Shown here: positions 23,780-31,369 of the stretch, one piece after another
Layout of the letters: each line of letters opens with the position of its first letter
Position numbering within the stretch: position 1 is the stretch's first letter
Origin: UBA7985 sp002690455
Lineage (GTDB): Bacteria; Pseudomonadota; Alphaproteobacteria; UBA7985
Direction: 5' to 3'
NCBI GenBank assembly: GCA_965662775.1
Contig: CBFIIW010000002.1
Coordinates: forward strand, 161,013-225,012
DNA length: 64,000 bases
Notes under the pieces: model-generated
The model's database searches: none
What the model saw: only the letters and a program-made list of their open reading frames with translations
What the model was told of the DNA's origin: nothing
Made by a program: the position numbers and the translations under genes

Positions 23780-24607
23780 ATGAGTAACGCGTCGCATAAT
23801 GGTAATACAACCACGGACTTCGAGGACGATGGCGGCGCGCCGGAGGCCCGGGACGCGCTTTTCCTCCGTCTCGAAGGCTACGAAGGGCCTATCGACCTTT
23901 TGCTTGATCTCGCCCGCGACCAACGGGTCGATCTTAGCCAAATTTCGGTACTGGCGCTGGTGGACCAGTACCTGCAGTTCATGAAGCTGGTTAAGCGCAC
24001 GCGCCTGGACCTCGCCGCTGAATATTTGGTGATGGCGGCTTGGCTCGCCTATCTTAAATCTAAGATCATTTTGCCCTCGACAGCCGAAGAGTCGATCGCT
24101 GCAGCTGAGTCTGCTGAAGCCATCGCTTTTCGCTTGCAGCGGCTTGCAGCGATGCAGAAGGCGGCGGCGGACGTATTCGATCTCCCGGCGCTGGGTGAGC
24201 GTCGCTTCACTCGTGGCCCGACGCTCGAAGTGAGTCGCAGGACCGAGCGACGGCTCGATGTGGAACTCTACCATTTGTTGCGGGCCTACGCCTTGGTGCA
24301 GAACCGGCATGCCGCCGTTGACCGTGCGGTGCGCAAGATCCCGGTCTATAGCCTCGAAGATGCGGTGAAGAACCTTGCCCGCTTGGTGAGCCGTCCAATC
24401 CCCGCCTGGCGTACACTATCTTCTTTTCTGCCCATCGAGCTGAGCTCGCCAGCTAAGCGTCGCTCGGCACAGGCGTCGTTCTTTGCAGCTAGCCTAGAGC
24501 TTGCGCGGCGCGGTGAAATCAGCCTGCGTCAGGATGGCGCCTTCGATGAAATCTATCTTCGCACGCCTGAGGGTCGTGCGTTTGAGCCGGAGGAGAGCGA
24601 GGCGTGA
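23780..24607 (+). CDS. scpA: Segregation and condensation protein A
   Basis: A 275-residue kleisin subunit of the SMC-ScpAB condensin. The N-terminal LRLEGYEGPIDLLLDLARDQRVDLSQISVLALVDQYL and AAWLAYLKSKIILP are diagnostic, and the C-terminal winged-helix segment includes FFAASLELARRGEISLRQDGAFDEIYL. No strong ribosome-binding site is visible before the ATG at 23780. The stop overlaps the GTG start of scpB (GTGA), so the two are translationally coupled. The 106 bp upstream of scpA lie where nagZ normally is. Confidence 0.94.
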   Translation: MSNASHNGNTTTDFEDDGGAPEARDALFLRLEGYEGPIDLLLDLARDQRVDLSQISVLALVDQYLQFMKLVKRTRLDLAAEYLVMAAWLAYLKSKIILPSTAEESIAAAESAEAIAFRLQRLAAMQKAAADVFDLPALGERRFTRGPTLEVSRRTERRLDVELYHLLRAYALVQNRHAAVDRAVRKIPVYSLEDAVKNLARLVSRPIPAWRTLSSFLPIELSSPAKRRSAQASFFAASLELARRGEISLRQDGAFDEIYLRTPEGRAFEPEESEA

Positions 24608-25281
24608 GTGACTTTAATTCTTTGCGGTTAATCGAAGCGCTGCTGTTTGCTTCCAAGGAGCCTGTGCCGACTTCTCTACTCGCCGCACAGTTGCCCGAGG
24701 GAGAAGACGTCGAAGCAATCCTCGTTACACTGCAGTCGCACTATGCCAATCGAGGAATTGTACTGGAGCAGGCCGGCAAGTCCTGGGCCTTCCGTACGGC
24801 TTCTGACCTTGCTGGTGATCTGGCACTGGAACGCGTCGCCAGCCGACGCCTCAGCCGAGCTGCGATGGAGACGATGGCGATCATTGCCTACCATCAGCCC
24901 GTGACCCGGGCCGAGATCGAAGACATCCGTGGGGTCGCGGTTGCCAAAGGCACGGTAGACACGCTTCTGGAAGCCGGATGGATCAAGCCGCGCGGGCGGA
25001 AACAATCACCCGGACGACCACTGATGTGGGGAACAACGGATGAGTTCCTAGATCATTTCGGTCTTTCCAGCGTGAAGGATTTGCCAGGGATGAAAGAACT
25101 AAAGTCGGCTGGCCTGTTGGACCGGCGCGACGGCCTGGCCTCATTGCCAGCGGGGGATGACAGTGATGAAGACGAAAGCGAGGCGGAGCTGGAGCTCGAA
25201 CTCGGGTTCGAAGAAAGCGGCGAAGGCACCGAGTCAGGCGGCTCGGCGGAGGTCATTCAACTCGATCAGGCGCGCAGCTGA
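24604..25281 (+). CDS. scpB: Segregation and condensation protein B
   Basis: A 225-residue tandem winged-helix protein that partners ScpA in the condensin complex. Diagnostic segments are LRLIEALLFASKEPVPTSLLA at the N-terminus, RRLSRAAMETMAIIAYHQPVTRAEIEDIRGVA in the middle and TTDEFLDHFGLSSVKDLPGM. The last 45 residues are an acidic Glu/Asp/Ser-rich tail. Translation starts at GTG 24604, overlapping the scpA stop. A 179 bp gap separates it from tatA. Confidence 0.94.
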   Translation: MSDFNSLRLIEALLFASKEPVPTSLLAAQLPEGEDVEAILVTLQSHYANRGIVLEQAGKSWAFRTASDLAGDLALERVASRRLSRAAMETMAIIAYHQPVTRAEIEDIRGVAVAKGTVDTLLEAGWIKPRGRKQSPGRPLMWGTTDEFLDHFGLSSVKDLPGMKELKSAGLLDRRDGLASLPAGDDSDEDESEAELELELGFEESGEGTESGGSAEVIQLDQARS

Positions 25282-25460
25282 GCGGGTTGCGTCGGGCAAG
25301 GTCGAACGCCATTGAGTCGAAGGCTAGGCTGATGCTTTCTGGCACCGATGTCTTTAGGCGGTGCTAAAGAGTTGCGCAGCACCCGGTTAGCCCCATATCA
25401 TGGAACAATAATGGCCCTGCTTCGGTGGTGTGCTGACATTAGAAATTCGGAGGAAAGCTC

Positions 25461-25850
25461 ATGTTTGGCAATATGGCAAATCCCATTGTCTTGCTGATTC
25501 TGCTCCTGATCATTTTGCTGATCTTCGGGCGTGGTCGCATACCAGGCCTGATGGGTGACATGGCAAAAGGCATCAACGCATTCCGGTCCGGCCTGCGCGA
25601 GGGCAAGGCGGACGAGGAAGAGGCGACGGCGACGGCGGCGGCAGAAGCTGAGCCTGCGCCTGTGGCCACCAAAACAATCGAGCACGATGAAACCTCTGAG
25701 CCGGTTACGCCGGCAGCAAAGAAGCCAGCGGCCAAAAAACCAGCGGCCAAAAAACCAGCTGCGAAAAAGCCAGCTGCGAAAAAGCCAGCTGCGAAAAAGC
25801 CAGCGGCAAAGAAGACCGGCACAGCATCCAAGGCAAAGAAGAGCGTCTGA
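25461..25850 (+). CDS. tatA: Sec-independent translocase protein TatA
   Basis: A 129-residue TatA, the pore-forming subunit of the twin-arginine translocase. One short N-terminal membrane helix (residues 6-22, ANPIVLLILLLIILLIFG) is followed by the FGRGRIPGLMGDMAKGINAFRSGLREG amphipathic helix. The C-terminal half is unusual: seven AAKKP/AAKKT units (residues 85-119) make a long basic Lys-Ala-Pro tail, so the protein is longer than the usual 60-90 residues. GGAGGA lies 6 nt before the ATG. It is followed by tatB and tatC. A hairpin overlapping the stop codon (25839-25868) may trim tatA expression relative to tatBC. Confidence 0.93.
   Translation: MFGNMANPIVLLILLLIILLIFGRGRIPGLMGDMAKGINAFRSGLREGKADEEEATATAAAEAEPAPVATKTIEHDETSEPVTPAAKKPAAKKPAAKKPAAKKPAAKKPAAKKPAAKKTGTASKAKKSV
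25713..25817 (+). repeat. Seven 15-bp repeats encoding AAKKP in tatA
   Basis: Seven consecutive 15-nt units encode AAKK followed by Pro, or by Thr in the last. Units 4-6 are identical in sequence (GCTGCGAAAAAGCCA) and units 2-3 are identical to each other (GCGGCCAAAAAACCA), which suggests recent expansion by slippage or unequal recombination. Confidence 0.85.
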
Positions 25851-25868
25851 GCCCTTTCAGACGCTCTT
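25839..25868 (+). terminator. 12-bp hairpin overlapping the tatA stop codon
   Basis: AAGAGCGTCTGA (25839-25850) pairs perfectly with TCAGACGCTCTT (25857-25868) around a 6-nt loop. Only a short T-containing tail follows (GCTGGTTTC), so it may be a leaky terminator or a processing/stability element between tatA and tatB. Confidence 0.5.
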
Positions 25869-25920
25869 GCTGGTTTCTATCCATCAATCTTCGCTTTTTG
25901 AAGCAGCACGAGGGTAAGCC

Positions 25921-26454
25921 GTGTTTGGTCTAGGTATGACCGAGATGATCGTGATCGGCGTGATCGCATTGCTGGTCGTCGGTCCAAAGGATTTGCCCAA
26001 GCTGTTCAAGGGTATCGCTGGATTCATGCGCCAAATTCGGAAGCTGACGCGAGAATTTCAGGGCGTCGTGAACGAGATGATCCGCGAGAGCGACCTAGAT
26101 GATTTGCGCAAGGAGGCGCGAGACCTGGGCAAGAGTGTTGATCCGACCGAGGAAATCCGCAACGCCATGCGGGAGACCGAGAACGAGATCAATGCGACCA
26201 CCCGCACGGTCGCTACACCCTTTACACCGGTAAGCGATGGTGTCGAGGCGACGCCACCGCCCAAAAAGTCAGCGGTGGGCAAGCCACCCTCGAAAAAAAC
26301 GACCCCTGCAAAGCCTGCCGCCGCTAAACCAAAGGCTCCGGCATCCAGCACTGCCGGGACGAAGAAGCGTGCGCCAACAACGAAGGTTGCATCTGCGAAA
26401 AAGACGGCTCACGCGCGGAAGCCGGCGGCAAGCAGAAGCAAGGCATCGGACTGA
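25921..26454 (+). CDS. tatB: Sec-independent translocase protein TatB
   Basis: A 177-residue TatB that, with TatC, recognises twin-arginine signal peptides. The N-terminal MFGLGMTEMIVIGVIALLVVGPKDLPKLFK with its conserved E8 and GP turn is diagnostic, followed by a long amphipathic helix (residues 30-75) and a Lys/Ala/Pro/Thr-rich C-terminal tail from about residue 110. The start is GTG at 25921 with GAGGG upstream. The stop is followed 3 nt later by tatC. Confidence 0.94.
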   Translation: MFGLGMTEMIVIGVIALLVVGPKDLPKLFKGIAGFMRQIRKLTREFQGVVNEMIRESDLDDLRKEARDLGKSVDPTEEIRNAMRETENEINATTRTVATPFTPVSDGVEATPPPKKSAVGKPPSKKTTPAKPAAAKPKAPASSTAGTKKRAPTTKVASAKKTAHARKPAASRSKASD

Positions 26455-26457
26455 TCC

Positions 26458-27786
26458 ATGAGCAGCGACGGGAAAAAGCCCTCCAAGGGTCTGGGCGCGG
26501 TCGCAGGCCGGATGCGGTCGATGTTCCGGCGAGGGGACGCGACTGGCGACCGTTCGGTTGAATCGGATGTCAATTCGGTAGAGGATGAGACAACAGGGGC
26601 GAGGGCAGGCATGGGGGGACAGGCCGATGCGGTTATCGGCACAACGGAAGATCCCAGCCAGGCGCCGCTGATGGAGCACCTGCGCGAGCTTCGCCTGCGG
26701 GTTTTCATCTACATCATTGTTTTCTTCGTCCTGACCCTTGGGGCATTCTTTCTGGCCAAGCCGATTTACCTGTTCCTTGCCGAACCGATCATTGCAGTGT
26801 TCGAGCGCAACGGCCTGCCTACCGTGTTCATCGTGACCAGCCCGTTCGAGAAGTTCTTCGCTGACTTTTCTTTAGCAATTTTTGTTGGCTTTGCGGTAAC
26901 GTTGCCGGTGCTGCTGTTCCAGATCTGGCGTTTTGTTGCTCCAGGGCTTTACAGCAATGAGAAGGGGGCGATGCGGCCCTTCCTGATTGCCTCGCCGGTC
27001 CTGTTCGCGGTCGGGCTGGCATTCGTTTACTTTGTGGTCATGCCCATGGCCTTCACCTTCCTGATCGGCTACGCGCTCAATGGGGGTGAGTTTAACATGT
27101 CGCGCTCAGAAGCAGAGTTTCAGGCGGTGCTGGAGACGTACCGCGCTGCGACTGCGACTTTCTTGAGCATGGACCCTGCAGAAGCGGGGCGCGATGCCTT
27201 TGTCGCGGCGGGGGAGGCCTACCGCTCCGCACTGCGCGACATGGCGCAGCTTCGGCCATTGGATAAGGTCAGCATTGATCCACAGACCAAGATTGCAGAT
27301 TACCTGCGCGACTCTATGCGCATGCTCATCGGCGGCGGGTTAGGGTTTCAGTTGCCCGTAGCGCTGACTCTGATGGTGCGCTCGGGGTTGATATCCACGA
27401 GGTTCCTGCGGCGGAACCGTAAATTTGCTGTCCTGATCCTGTTCATCATTTCCGGTGTTCTTACTCCACCCGATATTATCTCGCAGGCTATGCTCGGCGG
27501 GCCGATGTATCTGCTTTACGAAGCGGCGATTTTCATCGGACAGCGGATCGAAGCGTACCAGCGGGCTAACAATCCTTACTGGGCCAGTGATGATGACGAC
27601 GAGAACTTCGATGATGAACCCGACGAGGGCGAAAATCAGATCTTTGATCCAAATGCAGACGACGATGCCCTAGCTATGCGTGCTTCGGCGGATGAGCCGG
27701 AGTCCGGCAAGCCGAAGATCCTGAAGTCGACCCCAAAGCCGTCCGGGGATGAAGGGTTGCTCAAACCTGATCTCGATGACGATTGA
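26458..27786 (+). CDS. tatC: Sec-independent translocase protein TatC, with large extensions and a loop insertion
   Basis: A 442-residue TatC, the signal-peptide receptor of the Tat translocase; most TatC proteins have about 240-280 residues. Six membrane segments are recognisable, with the conserved PLMEHLRELRLRVF at residues 70-83, TSPFEKFFADFSLAIFVGFAVTLPVLLFQIWRFVAPGL at 127-164, and GFQLPVALTLMVRSGL at 296-311. It adds a charged N-terminal extension (1-69), an insertion of about 60-70 residues (roughly 206-275) in the second periplasmic loop between TM3 and TM4, and an acidic C-terminal tail (371-442). The frame is continuous and in tatB-tatC order. The ATG at 26458 follows tatB directly. 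Confidence 0.93.
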   Translation: MSSDGKKPSKGLGAVAGRMRSMFRRGDATGDRSVESDVNSVEDETTGARAGMGGQADAVIGTTEDPSQAPLMEHLRELRLRVFIYIIVFFVLTLGAFFLAKPIYLFLAEPIIAVFERNGLPTVFIVTSPFEKFFADFSLAIFVGFAVTLPVLLFQIWRFVAPGLYSNEKGAMRPFLIASPVLFAVGLAFVYFVVMPMAFTFLIGYALNGGEFNMSRSEAEFQAVLETYRAATATFLSMDPAEAGRDAFVAAGEAYRSALRDMAQLRPLDKVSIDPQTKIADYLRDSMRMLIGGGLGFQLPVALTLMVRSGLISTRFLRRNRKFAVLILFIISGVLTPPDIISQAMLGGPMYLLYEAAIFIGQRIEAYQRANNPYWASDDDDENFDDEPDEGENQIFDPNADDDALAMRASADEPESGKPKILKSTPKPSGDEGLLKPDLDDD

Positions 27787-28756
27787 GGCACCCCCCGCAC
27801 CGGTTCGTGTGCATGATCTGAAGCGCGTCCCGCTGGTGCCAATGATGGCGGGCGCGGTTGCGTTCGCGGCGCTGGCCCTGACCTTGATGCCTATCCCGAC
27901 CGGCCCGACGCTTCTGCGCGCTCAGGGCGAAGCCGCGGCTGAAAACCGCGCCTTGCTCCCACCGGACATTCCGTTGGAAGACCAGTTCGAGGTCATGCTG
28001 GATGCCCTGCTCCTCGGCGATGATCCCTTTGACCAGCTCCCACAATCTGCCGTGGATATCCTGCGCTATACATCAGGCTTTCCCGGCCGCGCTTATTTCT
28101 CAGACGCCTACGGTGCACATCTCTACAGCCTCAGCCAGCAGATGCTTCGGTCGACGCCTGAGCCTTTCGTTGACAGGGAGGCCGGGTCATCAAATGGGCC
28201 GCAGCTGGCGCGCGGGCTAGACATTCTCGTGCTTTCAGCCGCAACAGACTACGCTCCCGCACAGCTCGATCTCGGTGCACGGTATGCACGTGGGGAGGGT
28301 GTAGCCCAGGACTTTGAACAGGCACGGCGCTTGTTCGAGCGGGCGGCCGAAGCGGGCTCTCGCGATGCACAGTTCAACCTCGCGCTGATGTTTGATCTCG
28401 GACAGGGCGTTGCGGCAGATGCCGAGATCGCAGCAGACTGGTATCACCGCGCGGCAACGGCCGACGACCCCGAAGCCCAGTTTCGATTGGCGACACTCTA
28501 TCAACAGGGTGAAGGGGTAATGCAGAATTGGGGTGAGGCGATTGCCTGGTACCAACGGGCGGTCGCGGCAGGATCTTCGGACGCTGCCTATAACCTAGCC
28601 CTGATGTATAAGAACGGTGAGGGGGTGACGGTGGACCTGTCGCGCGCCCGGACGCTGTTGGCCAAAGCTGCTCTTTCTGGTGACAAGGCAGCCCAGGCTA
28701 TGCTCTTCGAGATGTTCACTGAGGGCACAGCCCAGCAGGAAGAAAACGGAGAATAA
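27776..28756 (+). CDS. Sel1-repeat (TPR-like) membrane-anchored protein
   Basis: A 326-residue protein with an N-terminal membrane anchor or signal (about residues 20-45, VPMMAGAVAFAALALTLMPI) and four or five Sel1-like repeats from about residue 155 to 310, for example AQLDLGARYARGEGVAQDFEQARRLFERAA followed by FNLALMFDLGQGVAADAEIA. Sel1 repeats form solenoids that scaffold protein complexes, often in the periplasm. The start overlaps the tatC stop; an alternative ATG at 27749 would overlap tatC more. It ends 51 nt before a convergent gene. No catalytic function is implied; a role at the envelope is inferred from the anchor. Confidence 0.82.
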   Translation: MTIEAPPAPVRVHDLKRVPLVPMMAGAVAFAALALTLMPIPTGPTLLRAQGEAAAENRALLPPDIPLEDQFEVMLDALLLGDDPFDQLPQSAVDILRYTSGFPGRAYFSDAYGAHLYSLSQQMLRSTPEPFVDREAGSSNGPQLARGLDILVLSAATDYAPAQLDLGARYARGEGVAQDFEQARRLFERAAEAGSRDAQFNLALMFDLGQGVAADAEIAADWYHRAATADDPEAQFRLATLYQQGEGVMQNWGEAIAWYQRAVAAGSSDAAYNLALMYKNGEGVTVDLSRARTLLAKAALSGDKAAQAMLFEMFTEGTAQQEENGE

Positions 28757-28807
28757 AGCTGTTCTGGCCAGCCGCCAATCAAGTGGGGCTTGGGCCTCAT
28801 TTTAAGA

Positions 28808-29731
28808 TCAGTACAGCCGATGGTTTTCCCGTAAGTAGTCTTGGGCTTCCATGAGCATCCCCCGGCGGATCAATGTCGGGTCGACGGCGAATTTCGCGCC
28901 CAATTCAAAGCGTGACACGGCCTGAAACAGCGCCTGTGCCCGGACAAAGTTGAGGCGGCCTTTTGCATCAAAAAGGGCGATTTCATCGTCGATCGACGCC
29001 AGCCCCAGGACAGTTGCGAGTGCTTTGGCGTAGGCTTCGGTCTGGTTGATTCCACGGGGGCAGTAAAGCAAAGGTCGGTCACAGTTGGCCAAAGGACGGC
29101 GTTCAAAGTCCGCGCCAGGCAGGTTCAAACTGTAGGTGATTAGCTGGTCGCCCACCTGTCGCTGGGGTCGATCGGCACCCACTCTAATCTCGTCGGAGAC
29201 CGGGCAAAAGCTGAGGCTGCCCACACAATCACCTGGGGGGGCGTAGCGCTGGGCCACCTGTCGCAGCGTCAGCAGCCCATGCCGAAAGCGGTAGATCCGC
29301 ATCAACCGGGCAAAGGCGCGGGCCGAGTAGACGGGATCGCTGAAAATTGCGTGTCCGGAGGAATCTGCCCCTGTCTGGCCTTTCCAGGAGGCGCTACCCG
29401 GGGTCTTGATGCACCAGTAGTTGTTGATCCCGGCGCAGCGGCCAAGGTTGTCAGCGAATGGCTGGGTGCCGAGTGTTACGGGTACCAGACGATTCCCGGC
29501 CTCTGGATCTGTGCGATACAAGCCATAAGGGGGGAGATTTGTTTCCCGTCCATCGCGCAATCCTGCATCAAAGTCCCTTGAGCGCTGCTTGGCCCCGCGG
29601 TCTTCGTCCTTGCAGCCGCTAAGCAGTATGCCTGTCAGCGTCAGAAGCACCAAGACCAAGCCGACAATCTGCCAGCGGCTCTGCTTCATACGACGCGCCA
29701 CGCTTTTGGCTTGTTCGGTCAGCCCCATCAT
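28808..29731 (-). CDS. Lipoprotein with a P5-lysozyme/virion-protein-like module
   Basis: A 307-residue protein with a membrane/lipoprotein leader: residues 20-39 are hydrophobic and end in the lipobox LLSGC with C40. If translation starts at the internal M15 (29689), the leader is a standard lipoprotein signal. Residues 103-166 (NNYWCIKTPGSASWKGQ ... AIFSDPVYSARAFARLMRIYRFRHGLLTLRQVAQRYAPP) resemble the module in phage structural protein P5/lysozyme-like proteins, in which a short N-N-P-G-N-like segment precedes W-K-G-Q and a helix ending in W/Y-A-P-P. The NPGN part is altered here. Several cysteine pairs suggest periplasmic disulfides. The role is unknown; peptidoglycan binding or cleavage is a guess. 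It is divergent from ccmC. Confidence 0.6.
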   Translation of the reverse strand: MMGLTEQAKSVARRMKQSRWQIVGLVLVLLTLTGILLSGCKDEDRGAKQRSRDFDAGLRDGRETNLPPYGLYRTDPEAGNRLVPVTLGTQPFADNLGRCAGINNYWCIKTPGSASWKGQTGADSSGHAIFSDPVYSARAFARLMRIYRFRHGLLTLRQVAQRYAPPGDCVGSLSFCPVSDEIRVGADRPQRQVGDQLITYSLNLPGADFERRPLANCDRPLLYCPRGINQTEAYAKALATVLGLASIDDEIALFDAKGRLNFVRAQALFQAVSRFELGAKFAVDPTLIRRGMLMEAQDYLRENHRLY

Positions 29732-29948
29732 AGAACCTGTTCCATGCCTGCTCCGTTGTTCATGAGCTTTGGGTTAGCGCTTGTTACTCTAAACCAGTAC
29801 TGGGGTATCTGATATGCCAACAACCGTCGAATAGCGCGCGAAGTTGCTGCGGTTTCCCCCTGACTTTCGCGAATTGCAAGGGTCCGTTGAGGTGCCTGCG
29901 TCAACCTTCAGTTTGAGTTTGACCTGAAAACCGTCCATATCCACGGTC

Positions 29949-30779
29949 ATGTATCAGTTTGCCAATCCGACTCGTTTTATGCGCTGGGCCGAGGCCAGCC
30001 AACCCGTGCTGCTTGTGCTTGGCGTGGTGCTGGCGGCGGCTGGCATGGTTTGGGGACTGCGGGTACCCCCGGACGAAGAAATGCTGGAGCTGATCAAGCC
30101 ACTGTTCGTGCACGTGCCTTCGGCGGGGCTGTCACTGATTATCTATGGCAGCATGTCGTTCGCGGCCTTTGTGGCGTTGGTCTGGCGACATCCATTGCCG
30201 GAGATCTACTGTCTGGCCGCAGCACCCGTGGGGGCGATCGTTACAATCGTGGCGCTTTTGACCGGGGCGCTTTGGGGAAAGCCGACGCTCAACACTTACT
30301 GGGACTGGCGCGACCCGCGCATGGTGCTGGAACTGCTACTGCTGTTTCAGTATCTGACCTTCATTGTTCTGGTGCGGGTGCTCTCGCAGCGCGACCCGGC
30401 GCTTGCCCGTCGCGTGGGGTCGGTCTTTCTCGTCGCCAGTGTGGTGACAGTGCTGCTGTCAAAGTTTGTCACCGAATGGTTTCTGGTGCTGCATCAGGCA
30501 TCCAGCGGTGCGAATATGATGCAGCTAACGGTTCGTGCGCTGAGGAACCTGTTGGGGCAGAGCGAAGCCGGTCCAGACGCCGCCCCATCCGTTGACGACG
30601 ATGGTATCGCCGGGGTCTACGTGCCACCGCTGCTGATAACCATGCTCGGTACCTATCTGTTCTATATGGCCATTGGGATCTGGCTGATGCGCTATGAGTT
30701 GATTCGAATGCGGTTGCGTTCGCTCCGACGGAAGCAGCGGGCGGCTCATGCCTTTATCGAAGAAGCCACGGGAACCTGA
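29949..30779 (+). CDS. ccmC: Heme exporter/cytochrome c maturation protein CcmC
   Basis: A 276-residue, six-helix membrane protein that loads heme onto CcmE in cytochrome c maturation system I. The axial histidines expected in the family are present: H55 in LFVHVPSAG and H182 in FLVLHQASS. The periplasmic tryptophan-rich (WWD) segment reads LWGKPTLNTYWDWRDPRM (109-125), diverged from the usual WGTWWxWDARLT pattern. A linker of roughly 30 residues (about 195-225, acidic/Pro-rich) precedes the last helix. It is the first gene of ccmC-D-E-F-G-H-I; ccmA and ccmB are not adjacent. Confidence 0.9.
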   Translation: MYQFANPTRFMRWAEASQPVLLVLGVVLAAAGMVWGLRVPPDEEMLELIKPLFVHVPSAGLSLIIYGSMSFAAFVALVWRHPLPEIYCLAAAPVGAIVTIVALLTGALWGKPTLNTYWDWRDPRMVLELLLLFQYLTFIVLVRVLSQRDPALARRVGSVFLVASVVTVLLSKFVTEWFLVLHQASSGANMMQLTVRALRNLLGQSEAGPDAAPSVDDDGIAGVYVPPLLITMLGTYLFYMAIGIWLMRYELIRMRLRSLRRKQRAAHAFIEEATGT

Positions 30780-30782
30780 CCC

Positions 30783-30926
30783 ATGTGGGATGATCGCAGC
30801 ATTGCCATTTGGGGCAGTTACGGCGCAGCGACGCTCGCCATGGTCATTGCGCTGATCGGTGCACGATGGCTGCTATCCCGTGCCCGCCGCGAACTCGCTA
30901 ACTTGCAAGGGGAGCAGGGTCAGTGA
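30783..30926 (+). CDS. ccmD: Heme exporter protein CcmD (small)
   Basis: A 47-residue membrane protein starting MWDDRSIAIWGSYGAATLAM, with a single helix at about residues 12-32 and a basic stretch RWLLSRARREL after it. CcmD is a small accessory protein that helps release holo-CcmE from CcmABC. Size, topology and position between ccmC and ccmE match the family, although the sequence is short. It starts 3 nt after ccmC and its stop overlaps the GTG start of ccmE. Confidence 0.82.
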   Translation: MWDDRSIAIWGSYGAATLAMVIALIGARWLLSRARRELANLQGEQGQ

Positions 30927-31369
30927 AGGGCTCTCGCGTTGGTGGTCGGCTGCTCTGGGTGAGCCTGGGTGCTATCCTCGCGGCCGGTGCCATCCTGCTC
31001 ATCGTACTTTCGCTGCCTGGGCAACTTAATGCCTTCCGCACACCTTCGCAGATCGTTGCCGCCGACCTGAAGCCGGGAAAGATTTTTCGCCTTGGTGGCC
31101 AGATTGTGCCCGGATCCTATACCACTGAAGACGGCATTGACCATCGCTTCACCCTAGCCGATGCCGAGGGCGGCCGCATGGACCTGCAATACCGCGGATC
31201 CCTGCCGGATTTGTTCCGGGAGGGGCAGGGGATCATTGCCACCGGGACGTTGACTGAGGGAGGTGAGTTTGCTGCCAGTTCGTTGCTGACCAAGCACGAT
31301 GAGGCTTATGTTCCTCGCGAACTGCGCGAGCACGGGGCAGGTTCCGCAGCGGACACGGCCCCGCAATGA
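30923..31369 (+). CDS. ccmE: Cytochrome c-type biogenesis heme chaperone CcmE
   Basis: A 148-residue periplasm-facing heme chaperone anchored by an N-terminal helix (residues 9-31). The heme is bound covalently to H125 in LLTKHDEAYVP, with Y129 as an axial ligand, in agreement with the family motif. An OB-fold domain spans about 45-125 (FRLGGQIVPGSY ... VTGTL-like strands). It begins with GTG at 30923 overlapping ccmD, and its stop overlaps the ccmF start (ATGA). Confidence 0.94.
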   Translation: MKGSRVGGRLLWVSLGAILAAGAILLIVLSLPGQLNAFRTPSQIVAADLKPGKIFRLGGQIVPGSYTTEDGIDHRFTLADAEGGRMDLQYRGSLPDLFREGQGIIATGTLTEGGEFAASSLLTKHDEAYVPRELREHGAGSAADTAPQ

